A stretch of DNA of 64,000 nt from contig MKUO01000001.1 in the NCBI GenBank assembly GCA_001897855.1, positions 62,001 to 126,000 on the forward strand, written 5' to 3'. The DNA comes from Bacteroidetes bacterium 43-93. GTDB taxonomy: Bacteria > Bacteroidota > Bacteroidia > Chitinophagales > Chitinophagaceae. The translations under genes and the position numbers were made by a program. Of this stretch, positions 18,088 through 26,404 are shown piece by piece. The notes under the pieces were generated by a model. The model made no database searches. It saw only the letters and a list, made by a program, of their open reading frames with translations, and had not been told where the DNA came from. The number at the start of each line of letters is the position of its first letter. Position 1 is the stretch's first letter.

Positions 18088-18453
18088 ATGAGAGCTTTTC
18101 TTCTTAGCGCGTTTCTGGCGGTCATGCAATTTGTAGTATATAGCCAGCAAAGCCATGTGCCATTATACTATTTTGTAAAATCCGGTAATGCAACAATGTA
18201 TTCCGACACAGTTTTTACGGCGACGAATGGTTTTTCCGCAGAAGTTGGAGAAGACATTATTTCCGCGGATTCGGCCATCGTTCATAATGGAAAGAAAGTA
18301 CTGATTATTGACGCTTATAAAAATGTAAATGTCATTTGGAATGACAAGTTTCGGAACAATAATCGTGATACTTTCAAGGCGGTTGGATATACTTGGCAAA
18401 CAGGCAATCCATCCTTTTGGAGCGACCACATAAGGCTACAATACAATAAGTAA
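18088..18453 (+). CDS. Small secreted hypothetical protein
   Basis: This 121-residue protein starts at ATG 18088, with an N-terminal signal peptide (MRAFLLSAFLAVMQFVVYSQ). An upstream TTG at 18079 is open but would only add three residues to the signal. The mature part is polar and beta-rich, with the aromatic repeats LYYFVKSGNATMYSDTVF and TAVGYTWQTGN. I do not recognise a domain. It follows the acyl-CoA ligase by 12 nt and may be co-transcribed. The next gene is convergent. Confidence 0.6.
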   Translation: MRAFLLSAFLAVMQFVVYSQQSHVPLYYFVKSGNATMYSDTVFTATNGFSAEVGEDIISADSAIVHNGKKVLIIDAYKNVNVIWNDKFRNNNRDTFKAVGYTWQTGNPSFWSDHIRLQYNK

Positions 18454-18456
18454 ATA

Positions 18457-19548
18457 TTAGACGCTATTTTGTGGCATGTTATTCCGCGTCCCCTCAATAT
18501 CATTCTTCCCTATATAAACCGTCTGGGTTGGATAAGCAAAATCAATTTTACGCGAGTTAAATGTGTCAAATATTTTAAGGTAAATACGCTCCTGTATATC
18601 CATATAAAGGTTATAGTCAGGATCAAGTACATAATATACAAACTCAAAATCGAGGCTCGATTTGTTATAGGCAGAGAAATTGCCCCGGTCAAATCGAACT
18701 TTTTCTTCAGTAAGGATGATGTTTTTCACCAAGCCGGGTATCGCTTGTAGTTGTTCTTTTGTGGTTTGGTATGTTACCGATAATGTGAAAACTATCCTGC
18801 GCTGATACATACGTTTATAGTTGTGTACCTGTGCATTGGTTAAAAATGTGTTGGAACAGACTAACTGTTCTCCGCTTAATGTTCGTAACCGTGTAGTCTT
18901 TATTCCTATATATTCAACACTTCCCATTTTGTCATCAATAATTATAAAATCACCAATTTCAAATGGCCTGTCGAAAAAGATAACGAAATAGCTGAAGAGG
19001 TCTCCTAATATTGTTTGCGCTGCCAGGGCTATTGCGATACCGCCTATGCCCATTCCTGCTATTAGTGTGCTTACATCATACCCAAGGTTATCTACAAGGA
19101 AAATAAGCCCAACTATCCAGATCACGACATTCAGGATAATTACAAGCCCGTTTGCTTGCTTTTCCTTGGCTTCGCTATTCTCTTGCTTTTTTAGAAACGA
19201 GTATATGAATTGCCTTATCACATTAGTCAGTATCCGAAGGACGGAATACGTAAGAACCATGAGCACGGCAACATGTGCTACACGTTGCACTTTCGCAGGA
19301 AGCGTCAGGGAATAAATGGCAAAATAGAAGGCTGCTGCATACGCAACCGGTACCAGCGATTTTTCTGCCAGGGAAACTAAGAAATCATCCAGGTGCGTAT
19401 CTGTTTTTGTTGTCCACTTTTTTAGCGACCTGATAATGATCTTCTTAAATATCCGTACTGCGATCAGGCATCCTGCAAGTATACCTAGCGCTATTAGCCA
19501 GTCTTGTACTGTATTATGATAAATTTCAAATTGCCAAATGTTATTCAT
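18457..19548 (-). CDS. Small-conductance mechanosensitive channel (MscS family)
   Basis: This 363-residue protein has four to five membrane helices and the MscS pore-lining helix and beta domain: LGYDVSTLIAGMGIGGIAIA, LGDLFSYFVIFFDRPFEIGD and GSVEYIGIKTTRLR. The C-terminal vestibule ends in DFAYPTQTVYIG. It opens under membrane tension to release osmolytes. The long N-terminal membrane part resembles the YbdG/YnaI-type class rather than minimal MscS. It converges on the small secreted gene with only 3 nt between stops. The universal stress protein gene lies upstream on the same strand. Confidence 0.9.
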   Translation of the reverse strand: MNNIWQFEIYHNTVQDWLIALGILAGCLIAVRIFKKIIIRSLKKWTTKTDTHLDDFLVSLAEKSLVPVAYAAAFYFAIYSLTLPAKVQRVAHVAVLMVLTYSVLRILTNVIRQFIYSFLKKQENSEAKEKQANGLVIILNVVIWIVGLIFLVDNLGYDVSTLIAGMGIGGIAIALAAQTILGDLFSYFVIFFDRPFEIGDFIIIDDKMGSVEYIGIKTTRLRTLSGEQLVCSNTFLTNAQVHNYKRMYQRRIVFTLSVTYQTTKEQLQAIPGLVKNIILTEEKVRFDRGNFSAYNKSSLDFEFVYYVLDPDYNLYMDIQERIYLKIFDTFNSRKIDFAYPTQTVYIGKNDIEGTRNNMPQNSV

Positions 19549-19575
19549 GTCTTGCAGTGGTTTATGTTGGATGAT

Positions 19576-20478
19576 TTAAGACAAAGCGGGTGTTTTTAGT
19601 TGCATCTTCATGTCATAGTCTTCCAGTACCATATTGTATGGTTTTATACACAAAACCGGAGTGCTATTGTTATTGGCAATTTTTCGCGTATAGCTACCAA
19701 CAAAGAACTGTTTAATGCTTCTGTTAAAAGTGGTGGTGATGACAATGAGATCGGCTCTCAGTTTCTTGCTTTTTTCAATAACCGCATCAGCCAGTTTGCT
19801 GCCAAAATAGTATTCATGTTCTGCAGGCACGTTGTGTTTTCCCATATCCTCAACAGTCTTGCTGATAACATTTTTCATAGCCTGGTATTTCTGAGGTTGA
19901 TATTCATTTGCCGCTCCTAAAACAAAAACAGATGCACCATTTTTCTTTATGATGGGCTTAATGAACTCATACTTTTCAGCAATATTAAGTATAGGCCTTA
20001 CTGGCATCAAAATGTTCTTAAAACTGATCGATTTGGATGTTGCCGGAACAATCAATACCGGTTGGAGCGCCTGTTTTACAACATTGTAAGCAGTATTTCC
20101 CGGTAATAGATTGCTGACGCTGTTTTTGTTGCGGCCACCGATAACTATTAAATCGGCGTTTAAAGCTTTGGCTTTCTCGCTTATTGCATAAGGAACAAAT
20201 CCGCTATCGCAATAGGTATGGCAAACAAGGCCTTCAGCAGAAGATATTTCCTGCGCATATTGTTTTAGCTTTTGGTTTAATTCATAGATCATCTTATCCT
20301 CCAGTCCGGTCAGCGGAATGTTCATGCCTGCAGTAGGTATCAATTGTTCCGTATCTATAATGTGCATCAGGTGCAATTCAGCATCATGTCTTTTACACAT
20401 GGCTATAGCTGTTGTTACGGCGTTTTTAGATGACTTGCTGAAATTGACTGGTACAAGAATATTCTTTATTATATTCAT
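19576..20478 (-). CDS. Tandem universal stress protein
   Basis: This 300-residue protein has two UspA folds, residues 1-140 and 150-280. The start is set at ATG 20478 (MNIIKNILVPVNFSKSS), which begins at the first strand; a longer frame to 20508 adds an unlikely leader. The first fold has LIVIGGRNKNSVSNLLPGN, close to the ATP-binding G-2x-G-9x-G(S/T) pattern. The second has DLIVITTTFNRSIKQFFVGS, with the glycines less well kept. Usp proteins bind nucleotides and support survival in stress. It lies 32 nt after the racemase gene on the same strand, so co-transcription is likely. Confidence 0.87.
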   Translation of the reverse strand: MNIIKNILVPVNFSKSSKNAVTTAIAMCKRHDAELHLMHIIDTEQLIPTAGMNIPLTGLEDKMIYELNQKLKQYAQEISSAEGLVCHTYCDSGFVPYAISEKAKALNADLIVIGGRNKNSVSNLLPGNTAYNVVKQALQPVLIVPATSKSISFKNILMPVRPILNIAEKYEFIKPIIKKNGASVFVLGAANEYQPQKYQAMKNVISKTVEDMGKHNVPAEHEYYFGSKLADAVIEKSKKLRADLIVITTTFNRSIKQFFVGSYTRKIANNNSTPVLCIKPYNMVLEDYDMKMQLKTPALS

Positions 20479-20510
20479 AAATCCTGTTTTAAAGACTATG
20501 TGTAGCAAGA

Positions 20511-21647
20511 TTAGTTTACGGCCACGAGCGCATGTTCAAGGTTCACCGGGGAATCTTGTTTAATAACAGGCATCGGGCCTTCAAATCGCTTATCTACATA
20601 GTCACTGTTCATAATACGCAGGATGCCCATGTAGTCCATGCTGAACTCAATGAGGTCTCCTACTTTTAATCGTTTAGGGTTAGTGCCAAGGTCTATTACT
20701 ATCATATCAGAGCTGGCACCGGCTATATGCATATTTTCTGATACTGGTTTGATATGTGCCTCTTCAACATCCAGCAATCCCAGGTCTACAATAGCCCTGT
20801 ACGATGTTGTGCCAATAAGTTCATCATCAAATGTTGCAGTCTGCCCTGTTAGATTGTGGCCCAGCTCACCGGTTGGAACAATTGGTTTTTCATTTAATTC
20901 TATGATCTCTGCATACAGCTTAAACACATCGTTGTGTAAATGGTCAAAAGGGCTGCTGTTGTACACATTTGTTCCAAGGAATAAGGTTTCACCAATGCGA
21001 AAGTGATTGATCCCTTTGGGCAATAACCCTTTTTCAATTAATGGGATTGTTACAGATGCGCCGCCTGACACATAGGGTATAACCTTGTTGAATTTGGCTT
21101 CTATCAGCTGCTTATACAAGCATAATTGGATCAGCTTGTCATGGTTGGGCAACACGCCATACATACAAGTGAGATTAGCTCCAATGCCTACAACTTCTAT
21201 ATTGGGCAATCTAAAAACCTCACTGTAAAAGTCAATAAATTGTTCGCGCATTACGCCTTCCCTCAGTTCACCAAGCTCTATCATAATGACGATCTTGTGC
21301 GTTTTTTGTTGCTGCACTGCAGCTTCCGATAATAGCTTAATGGTTTCATATTCAGTATTAAAGCTGATGTCGGCAAACTCTACCACGCGTGCTGCATTGC
21401 GTCGGGCAGGAGGCTTTATAAAAATCGTTTGTATAGTTGGTGCAATTGATTTTATAGTGCGTAGGTTCGATATGCGGCTGTCACAAACTTGTTTTATGCC
21501 AAGAGACAACACTTGCTCCAGGTACTTCTTATTGCCGCATAGCATTTTAGCTACGATAGACCACTTTATATTGTGTTGTGCAAATAATTGGTCAAGTTGT
21601 TCATAATTCTCCTTTAATTTTTTTGTATTCAGTGTTACAAATGCCAT
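20511..21647 (-). CDS. Alanine/ornithine racemase family PLP enzyme
   Basis: This 378-residue protein has the fold-type III PLP barrel of alanine racemase. The N-terminal Lys region is IKWSIVAKMLCGNKKYLEQV, where Lys should hold PLP, and later pieces include VEVVGIGANLTCMYG and VIDLGTNPKRLKVGDLIEF. The C-terminal beta domain is shorter and different from canonical Alr, matching the ornithine/alanine racemase subgroup. The likely reaction is racemisation of Ala, Orn or another basic amino acid. The GNAT gene ends 2 nt upstream and the universal stress gene follows, so the three may form one transcript. Substrate is not predictable from the motif. Confidence 0.82.
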   Translation of the reverse strand: MAFVTLNTKKLKENYEQLDQLFAQHNIKWSIVAKMLCGNKKYLEQVLSLGIKQVCDSRISNLRTIKSIAPTIQTIFIKPPARRNAARVVEFADISFNTEYETIKLLSEAAVQQQKTHKIVIMIELGELREGVMREQFIDFYSEVFRLPNIEVVGIGANLTCMYGVLPNHDKLIQLCLYKQLIEAKFNKVIPYVSGGASVTIPLIEKGLLPKGINHFRIGETLFLGTNVYNSSPFDHLHNDVFKLYAEIIELNEKPIVPTGELGHNLTGQTATFDDELIGTTSYRAIVDLGLLDVEEAHIKPVSENMHIAGASSDMIVIDLGTNPKRLKVGDLIEFSMDYMGILRIMNSDYVDKRFEGPMPVIKQDSPVNLEHALVAVN

Positions 21648-21649
21648 AG

Positions 21650-22096
21650 TTAGTTCTCCTTTTTTAAACGCATCTCCAGGTATTTATTGGTAAACCCCAA
21701 TTGTTCATATAATTGCCTGGCAGGGTTGTCTGGTTCCACATGCAATGCAATATCTCCATCTGTCTGTGTAATAGCGGCATTCATTAACTTTTTACCGATT
21801 CCCTTGCCTCGGTGATCGCTATGCGTAGCTATATACACTAGTATGTTCTCCGGTATGTAGCCTTTCATGCCCGTTTTGTTGAGTACTACAGCGCCTAGTA
21901 TGTCATCCTCATTCCAGTGCGCAATAAGCAGCCCTCCGGGTGTATTTTCTTTACCTGTAGCATAGTGGATTGCCTTTTCAATATCGGGCTGAGGGTCGCC
22001 AAATTCATCAAGATGTTTAAAAAGAAAGTTTGCTATTTTTTGCTTTTCATTTTCTGTCGGCGGTGTGGTACGGTCATACAATTTTATCATACTCAT
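21650..22096 (-). CDS. GNAT family N-acetyltransferase
   Basis: This 148-residue protein has a typical GNAT core: GLLIAHWNEDDILGAVVLNK, then THSDHRGKGIGKKLMNAAI (acetyl-CoA pyrophosphate loop) and NPARQLYEQLGFTN. The target is unknown. The gene precedes the alanine/ornithine racemase with a 2-nt gap. About 25 nt upstream of its ATG lies the end of a structured RNA with its own promoter. A transcript from that promoter would either end before this gene or carry the RNA as its leader. Confidence 0.87.
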   Translation of the reverse strand: MSMIKLYDRTTPPTENEKQKIANFLFKHLDEFGDPQPDIEKAIHYATGKENTPGGLLIAHWNEDDILGAVVLNKTGMKGYIPENILVYIATHSDHRGKGIGKKLMNAAITQTDGDIALHVEPDNPARQLYEQLGFTNKYLEMRLKKEN

Positions 22097-22121
22097 AGTA
22101 TTTTATCTTCCTGGGAAGGTT

Positions 22122-22298
22122 AAAAAAATAGCTCCATTCCATAATGGAATTATTGCTATGATTATTGCTGTAAATATTAATTCAGCCTCGGCTGACACTA
22201 AATGGGCATCAAGCCCTTCAAACAGAGTGGAACTGCATCATTAGCTATACTGATAGAATACTGGTATTCGATAGCCTAAGGCGATGGTTCCGATATTG
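22122..22298 (-). ncRNA. Putative structured small RNA or leader, ~175 nt
   Basis: Transcription should start near 22298 from the promoter at 22304-22335. The RNA then shows, in order: an outer helix GGAACCATC with GATG-CA-GTTCC; inside it a GCTAT/ATAGC stem around a GAATAC-CA-GTATTC hairpin; a GGGC-TTGAT-GCCC hairpin; and a CAGCC-GA-GGCTG hairpin. It ends in a hairpin (ATAGC/GCTAT at 22128-22159, inner ATTCCA/TGGAAT) followed by seven T on the minus strand. No open frame is present. The size resembles 6S RNA, but one long rod does not form by eye, and no riboswitch class is recognised. Confidence 0.5.
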
Positions 22299-22303
22299 TT
22301 ACA

Positions 22304-22335
22304 CAAAGATACAAAAAAAGATGCCATCAGCCAAA
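22304..22335 (-). promoter_or_regulatory. Consensus Bacteroidota promoter for the putative small RNA
   Basis: On the minus strand TTTG (22335-22332) is separated by 20 nt from TATCTTTG (22311-22304). This matches both consensus elements and the normal spacing, and is the best promoter in the window. It predicts a start near 22298, about 200 nt before the GNAT gene. Confidence 0.7.
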
Positions 22336-22389
22336 TGATGACCATATTTTACAACTAATAGATGTATAATTGTTGTATTATTCATTTGT

Positions 22390-22428
22390 AAAACATTGAA
22401 GGAGGCTGAGGCTTCTTTCAATGTTTTT
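22390..22428. terminator. Long terminator hairpin after selD
   Basis: A 17-bp stem (two G-U pairs in plus-strand RNA) closes a TGAG loop, with A and T tracts at its ends. It lies 27-65 nt beyond the selD stop and should end the mnmH-selD transcript on the minus strand. Confidence 0.85.
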
Positions 22429-22454
22429 GAGTCGTAACTATTTTAATGTAAGCA

Positions 22455-23519
22455 TTATGGATGTACCACAATGGTTTTCTCATCCTTTGCAATCATTTTG
22501 CCTATTGGATTTATACATTGTGCCAGGCCATTTACTTCAAGCAGGTGCATGATCTCTTCTGCAGCATTCGGTGCTACGCTGATGAGTAGTCCACCATTGG
22601 TCTGTGGGTCGGGCAGAAGATTAAATGCCTGCATCACATCTACACCCGGTTCAAATTTTACCTTGGTGGAATAGCTGTTCCAGTTCCGGTAGGTAGCGTC
22701 GGGTACTATTCGCTGTGCCATATAGTCTTTTACACCCGGCAATATTTGTATTGCGCTATAGCTAAGTTCGGCTGACAGGCCACTACCTTCTGTCATTTCA
22801 ATTAGATGTCCCAGCAAACCAAAGCCTGTAACGTCTGTCATTGCGTGAACACTGCTCATGGCTCCTAACTGTTCTCCTATTTTATTCAGGCTCGTCATTT
22901 GTTCTACCATTACAGTAGCAAGCTCAGGGGTTATAACACCTCTTTTTTGGGCGGTAGATAGCACTCCTACGCCAACGGGCTTGGTCAGGAACAATAGGTC
23001 GCCTTCCCTTGCAGTATCGTTCCGTTTCAGATTGGCTACCGGCATCAGGCCTGTCACTGCCAATCCAAACATTGGTTCCTGGGTGTCTATGCTATGGCCG
23101 CCGGCAAGGGGTATGTTTGCTGCAGTGCAAGTTGCCTTTCCGCCTGCTATTACTTGTTGAGCGATCTCTGCAGGCAATTTATCAACAGGCCATCCTAATA
23201 TGGCTACTGCCAGTAATGGCGAGCCGCCCATTGCATATACATCACTGATGGCATTTGCTGCCGCGATTCGGCCAAAGTCATAAGGATTATCCACAATCGG
23301 CATGAAAAAGTCTGTTGTAGATATGATTGCGCTGCCATTCCCCAGATCGTAAACAGCAGCGTCATCTTTACTGCTGTTACCCACCAGTAGTTTTTCATCA
23401 TCCGGTGTTGCAATGCTGTTTTTAAGTATTTGTTCGAGCACCGCAGGGGCAATTTTACAGCCACATCCGGCACCATGCGAGTATTGTGTAAGTTTGATTT
23501 CTGTATTTGTCTGTTCCAT
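22455..23519 (-). CDS. selD: Selenide, water dikinase SelD
   Basis: This 354-residue protein makes selenophosphate from selenide and ATP. The N-terminal HGAGCGCK loop carries Cys19 and Lys22, equivalent to the catalytic Cys/Sec17 and Lys20 of characterised SelD, so this is a cysteine and not a selenocysteine form. ATP-binding motifs follow: DDAAVYDLGNGSAIISTTDF, ISDVYAMGG and AGGHSIDTQEPMFG. The C-terminal half has TDVTGFGLLGHL and PDPQTNGGLL. The gene begins 2 nt after the mnmH stop, so selenium is likely used for tRNA 2-selenouridine. Confidence 0.96.
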   Translation of the reverse strand: MEQTNTEIKLTQYSHGAGCGCKIAPAVLEQILKNSIATPDDEKLLVGNSSKDDAAVYDLGNGSAIISTTDFFMPIVDNPYDFGRIAAANAISDVYAMGGSPLLAVAILGWPVDKLPAEIAQQVIAGGKATCTAANIPLAGGHSIDTQEPMFGLAVTGLMPVANLKRNDTAREGDLLFLTKPVGVGVLSTAQKRGVITPELATVMVEQMTSLNKIGEQLGAMSSVHAMTDVTGFGLLGHLIEMTEGSGLSAELSYSAIQILPGVKDYMAQRIVPDATYRNWNSYSTKVKFEPGVDVMQAFNLLPDPQTNGGLLISVAPNAAEEIMHLLEVNGLAQCINPIGKMIAKDEKTIVVHP

Positions 23520-23521
23520 TA

Positions 23522-24535
23522 TTAATTGTTCAGGTGTTCAGTAAGAGTTGTAACAACTTGTACGGCATCTGTAGTAGGACAGGGTATGGTTTGTATTTGT
23601 TGCGCAGTTCGCTCCTGCAATGCCTTGCTATATTGTTTGTCGTAGTATTTTAGCAGTATCGAAAAACATCCTTTAATATCGTCTTCAAGAAGGTAGTTAA
23701 CCGCATTTTTTGTATCCAATCCGCCAAGCCTTTTTTGTATGCGCATAATGCTATTGACAAGTTTAGGTTTCTGCTGTTTTCCATACCCTTTCACAATATG
23801 TTCCAGTCGCTGCTCAAAAGGAATATCTACAAAATACACCTTTGCGTTGCGCATTTGCTTCCAAAATGGTTGTGGAATGTTCACCAGCCCTATACGCTGG
23901 CTTTCATCTTCCAGCCATATTGTATTCCCTTCCTGTTTTACCAATTCTGTAGCCAGCAGATTTTCAAACATTTCCTGGCGAGGCTGTGTTTTACCTTCTA
24001 CATCACCAAAAGCAGAACCGCGGTGCACAGCTATCGACTCCAGGTCTATATGAGGTCGCAGCTTTTGCAATGCCTCAGTCTTGCCCGACCCTGTATAGCC
24101 GCCCAGGATGCGCAGATCCCATTGTCTGTCAAACTGCTGCAGCACCCATTGCCTGTATGCCTTATACCCTCCTGCCAGGGTATATACTTTGAATCCATAG
24201 AGATCCATCAGCCATGCTACGCCAGCACTACGCATACCCCCACGCCAGCAATGCACCAGCAAGGTTTTGTCTTTTCGGGCAATTGTTTCTGCCTGTTCTA
24301 CCATAGAACGCATTTTAACGCCGAAATAATCAAGGCCTATTTTAACGGCGGTTTCCCTGTTTTGCTGTTTATACGCAGTCCCCACTACTTTTCTTTCCTC
24401 GTCTGTAAAAAGCGGGAAACTATGAGCGCCGGGTATATGTGCCTGTTGGTATTCTCCCGGGCTTCTTACATCCAGAACAGGATGTTTTGCTGCGAGCTCC
24501 AGGAATTGCTCAATTGAAAGCTTATTGATAGCCAT
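23522..24535 (-). CDS. mnmH: tRNA 2-selenouridine(34) synthase
   Basis: This 337-residue enzyme replaces sulfur with selenium at the wobble uridine of some tRNAs, through a geranylated intermediate, using selenophosphate. It has an N-terminal rhodanese domain (catalytic Cys in LLVHCWRGGMRSAG) and a C-terminal P-loop domain (GGYTGSGKTEAL, then LEDESQRIG). It is somewhat shorter than E. coli SelU. It sits directly upstream of selD with a 2-nt gap, forming a classic selenouridine operon. A TAACTTTG -7 match ends 9 nt before the ATG, so the message could be nearly leaderless if that promoter is used. Confidence 0.95.
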   Translation of the reverse strand: MAINKLSIEQFLELAAKHPVLDVRSPGEYQQAHIPGAHSFPLFTDEERKVVGTAYKQQNRETAVKIGLDYFGVKMRSMVEQAETIARKDKTLLVHCWRGGMRSAGVAWLMDLYGFKVYTLAGGYKAYRQWVLQQFDRQWDLRILGGYTGSGKTEALQKLRPHIDLESIAVHRGSAFGDVEGKTQPRQEMFENLLATELVKQEGNTIWLEDESQRIGLVNIPQPFWKQMRNAKVYFVDIPFEQRLEHIVKGYGKQQKPKLVNSIMRIQKRLGGLDTKNAVNYLLEDDIKGCFSILLKYYDKQYSKALQERTAQQIQTIPCPTTDAVQVVTTLTEHLNN

Positions 24536-24567
24536 TACGCCACCAAAGTTAATAAACCGGAGGAACC

Positions 24568-26118
24568 TTAGGATGCAGTCTTACTTTCCTGCAAGCCTTC
24601 TTTTACTTTTCTTACCACCCATTCCTTATAAGGTACCCTGTTGAGTTTACTTTCTATCCATACAGGGAAATTAAAAATTGTAAATACCTGTTGCTGTACC
24701 GGATCATTCCCTGTAAGTTTCAAGGTGTCTGATAGCTGGTTAAATTGTTGCTGCAGGCCTTTAAAATTGCCGGTATGGTAAGCTTTATTCAGCGCATGTA
24801 TAATTGCCTTTTCAAAAGGCAGCGGTGTTTCGTGCCGGTAAAAGTAAGAGTAGGTGCTTTTGTACTGCAGCTCGAAAAGGTAATTATCTTTTTTCTCAAA
24901 GCATATCACCAGTAGAAACAGATGCGCAAACGAATAGTGTTCTGTTCTGCTATTGTTGTCGAATAGCAGAAGCGCGTTCTTTATATAGTGGTATGCATCG
25001 TCATAGTCTCTCAGTACAAAGCAGGCGATCCCTAAAGATAGGTTTAGTGTCCGCTGTATGTCTTCGTTCACATATTGCTCCCACTGAGGCATCATCTTCT
25101 TCATGCCTTTTACAAGCGTTTCTACTTTATAATAGTCTGCCAGCTTGTTATAAACCCTGTTTAGTGCAAGGTGTTTAATCGCTTCAAAATAGGCAATATG
25201 TGATGCGCCATTGATTCTTTTATTTGCCGGGTGTTCCATTACATCTATCACATGCTGATAGTCTTTTGCAAGTACCGCGGTGTAGTAAAACACGTATAAT
25301 ACCTCGATGTAATTTTCAGGATCGTATCCAATACGGTCTGGAGCTGCTTGCCAGTTATGGATGTTTACGTAGGCATGTACATAACTTTCTGCATTATGTT
25401 GCAGGTAGTATAGGGTAGCCTTAGTCATGTGATAGTAGTGCTTATACAGGAAAGAACGATTAACGATAGGTGCATCCAGTATTGGCTGTTGCAGCATATT
25501 TTTTATAGTTCCCTTGTCTTCTTTGGTTTGCCTGAAATGTGCTTTCCGTCTTAATAATAAAGCCTGGAAGTGTAGTTCCTGCATTTGCAGCAGTTTGGCA
25601 TACTCTTCAACGGAAATAATGGCTTCGTCATAATCATTTAGTAAGTCTTGCTGCGTAGCTTTTGGGTTATAATACAGTTGCAGTTTTCTATACTCTTCTT
25701 TTAGCAATTGTATCATTGCATAATTCTCATACCGTCTTGCCTGCTTTAAAGACGACTGCCATATTTTAAGCGCCATCTTATGCAGGTTCTTGTTCCTTAG
25801 TATGCGTACAAGGGAAAGCTGCTGATAAAGCCCCGCGTCAATGTCTTCCGCTGCATGCAACACAAGAAGAGCTTTGAATAATTGCTCTGCTAGATAATTC
25901 TTTGTGTAAGATATGTTTCTGCCATTAAGTGCAGGTGATAATTGCTGTATAAGTTTTGGTTCGTCGTATTCCTGTTGTTTGTTTATTAAGTCAAACAGTT
26001 GGAGATACAACGGCTCCTGTCCGTTGCCTGCACCCTTTGAAAAATCCCTTCTGAAGAACAATTTCTCTTGTTGAGTTAGGCTCTGTACCAATTGCCATAT
26101 ATTGCTGGATGCCGCCAT
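24568..26118 (-). CDS. Large helical-repeat hypothetical protein
   Basis: This 516-residue protein is rich in Leu, Tyr, Gln and Lys and looks entirely alpha-helical, with repeated 30-40 residue helix pairs suggestive of TPR-like repeats. It has no signal peptide and no catalytic motif. Long stretches read like the internal part of a solenoid (AMIQLLKEEYRKLQLYYNP, RAKEEEYAKLLQMQELHFQA-like pairs). I do not recognise a named family. Similar proteins are common in Bacteroidota as orphan hypotheticals, an inference from general knowledge. The next gene downstream is mnmH, starting 33 nt after its stop, so they may share a transcript. Confidence 0.7.
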   Translation of the reverse strand: MAASSNIWQLVQSLTQQEKLFFRRDFSKGAGNGQEPLYLQLFDLINKQQEYDEPKLIQQLSPALNGRNISYTKNYLAEQLFKALLVLHAAEDIDAGLYQQLSLVRILRNKNLHKMALKIWQSSLKQARRYENYAMIQLLKEEYRKLQLYYNPKATQQDLLNDYDEAIISVEEYAKLLQMQELHFQALLLRRKAHFRQTKEDKGTIKNMLQQPILDAPIVNRSFLYKHYYHMTKATLYYLQHNAESYVHAYVNIHNWQAAPDRIGYDPENYIEVLYVFYYTAVLAKDYQHVIDVMEHPANKRINGASHIAYFEAIKHLALNRVYNKLADYYKVETLVKGMKKMMPQWEQYVNEDIQRTLNLSLGIACFVLRDYDDAYHYIKNALLLFDNNSRTEHYSFAHLFLLVICFEKKDNYLFELQYKSTYSYFYRHETPLPFEKAIIHALNKAYHTGNFKGLQQQFNQLSDTLKLTGNDPVQQQVFTIFNFPVWIESKLNRVPYKEWVVRKVKEGLQESKTAS

Positions 26119-26259
26119 AAATATTTAAGAGAAATCAAGAAAGGCTCTCCCAAAAAAATCTGCAGTTCATAAAATGAAAAATGCAGTTTTATTCTGATGT
26201 GGCATCTGTCTTATCCCCCTGTCGATGCAATTAATGAACCCAAAAGTTAGAGAAAAATT

Positions 26260-26280
26260 AAATGTCATCCAAATGTCATC
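26260..26280. repeat. Tandem direct repeat of a 10-nt word upstream of the helical-repeat gene
   Basis: AAATGTCATC occurs twice with a period of 11 nt, about 140 nt upstream of the minus-strand gene starting at 26118. Otherwise the 286-nt gap 26119-26404 holds only the terminator of the DUF5362 gene. It may be an operator, but nothing else supports this. Confidence 0.35.
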
Positions 26281-26349
26281 GGTGTAGTTTTATGCTATAA
26301 AATGAATCCTTAACCTAAGTCAATGAATAATTACCCCTGCTGATAAATC

Positions 26350-26383
26350 AAAAAATAAAGGCGCAGTCAACTGCGCCTTTATC
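26350..26383 (-). terminator. Terminator after the DUF5362-like gene
   Basis: A perfect 12-bp stem (ATAAAGGCGCAG with CTGCGCCTTTAT) has a 4-nt loop. On the minus strand it is followed by a T tract, 22-55 nt after the stop at 26405. Confidence 0.88.
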
Positions 26384-26404
26384 ATAAGTATTATGTCGGT
26401 TAGA

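Noticed and set aside
22122-22298. 6S RNA or known riboswitch call for the structured region
   Set aside because: The size fits 6S, but the helices are multi-branched and no riboswitch core could be matched, so it is left unnamed.
23735-24517. 260-codon plus-strand open frame
   Set aside because: It lies antisense within mnmH, whose rhodanese and P-loop motifs show which strand is coding.
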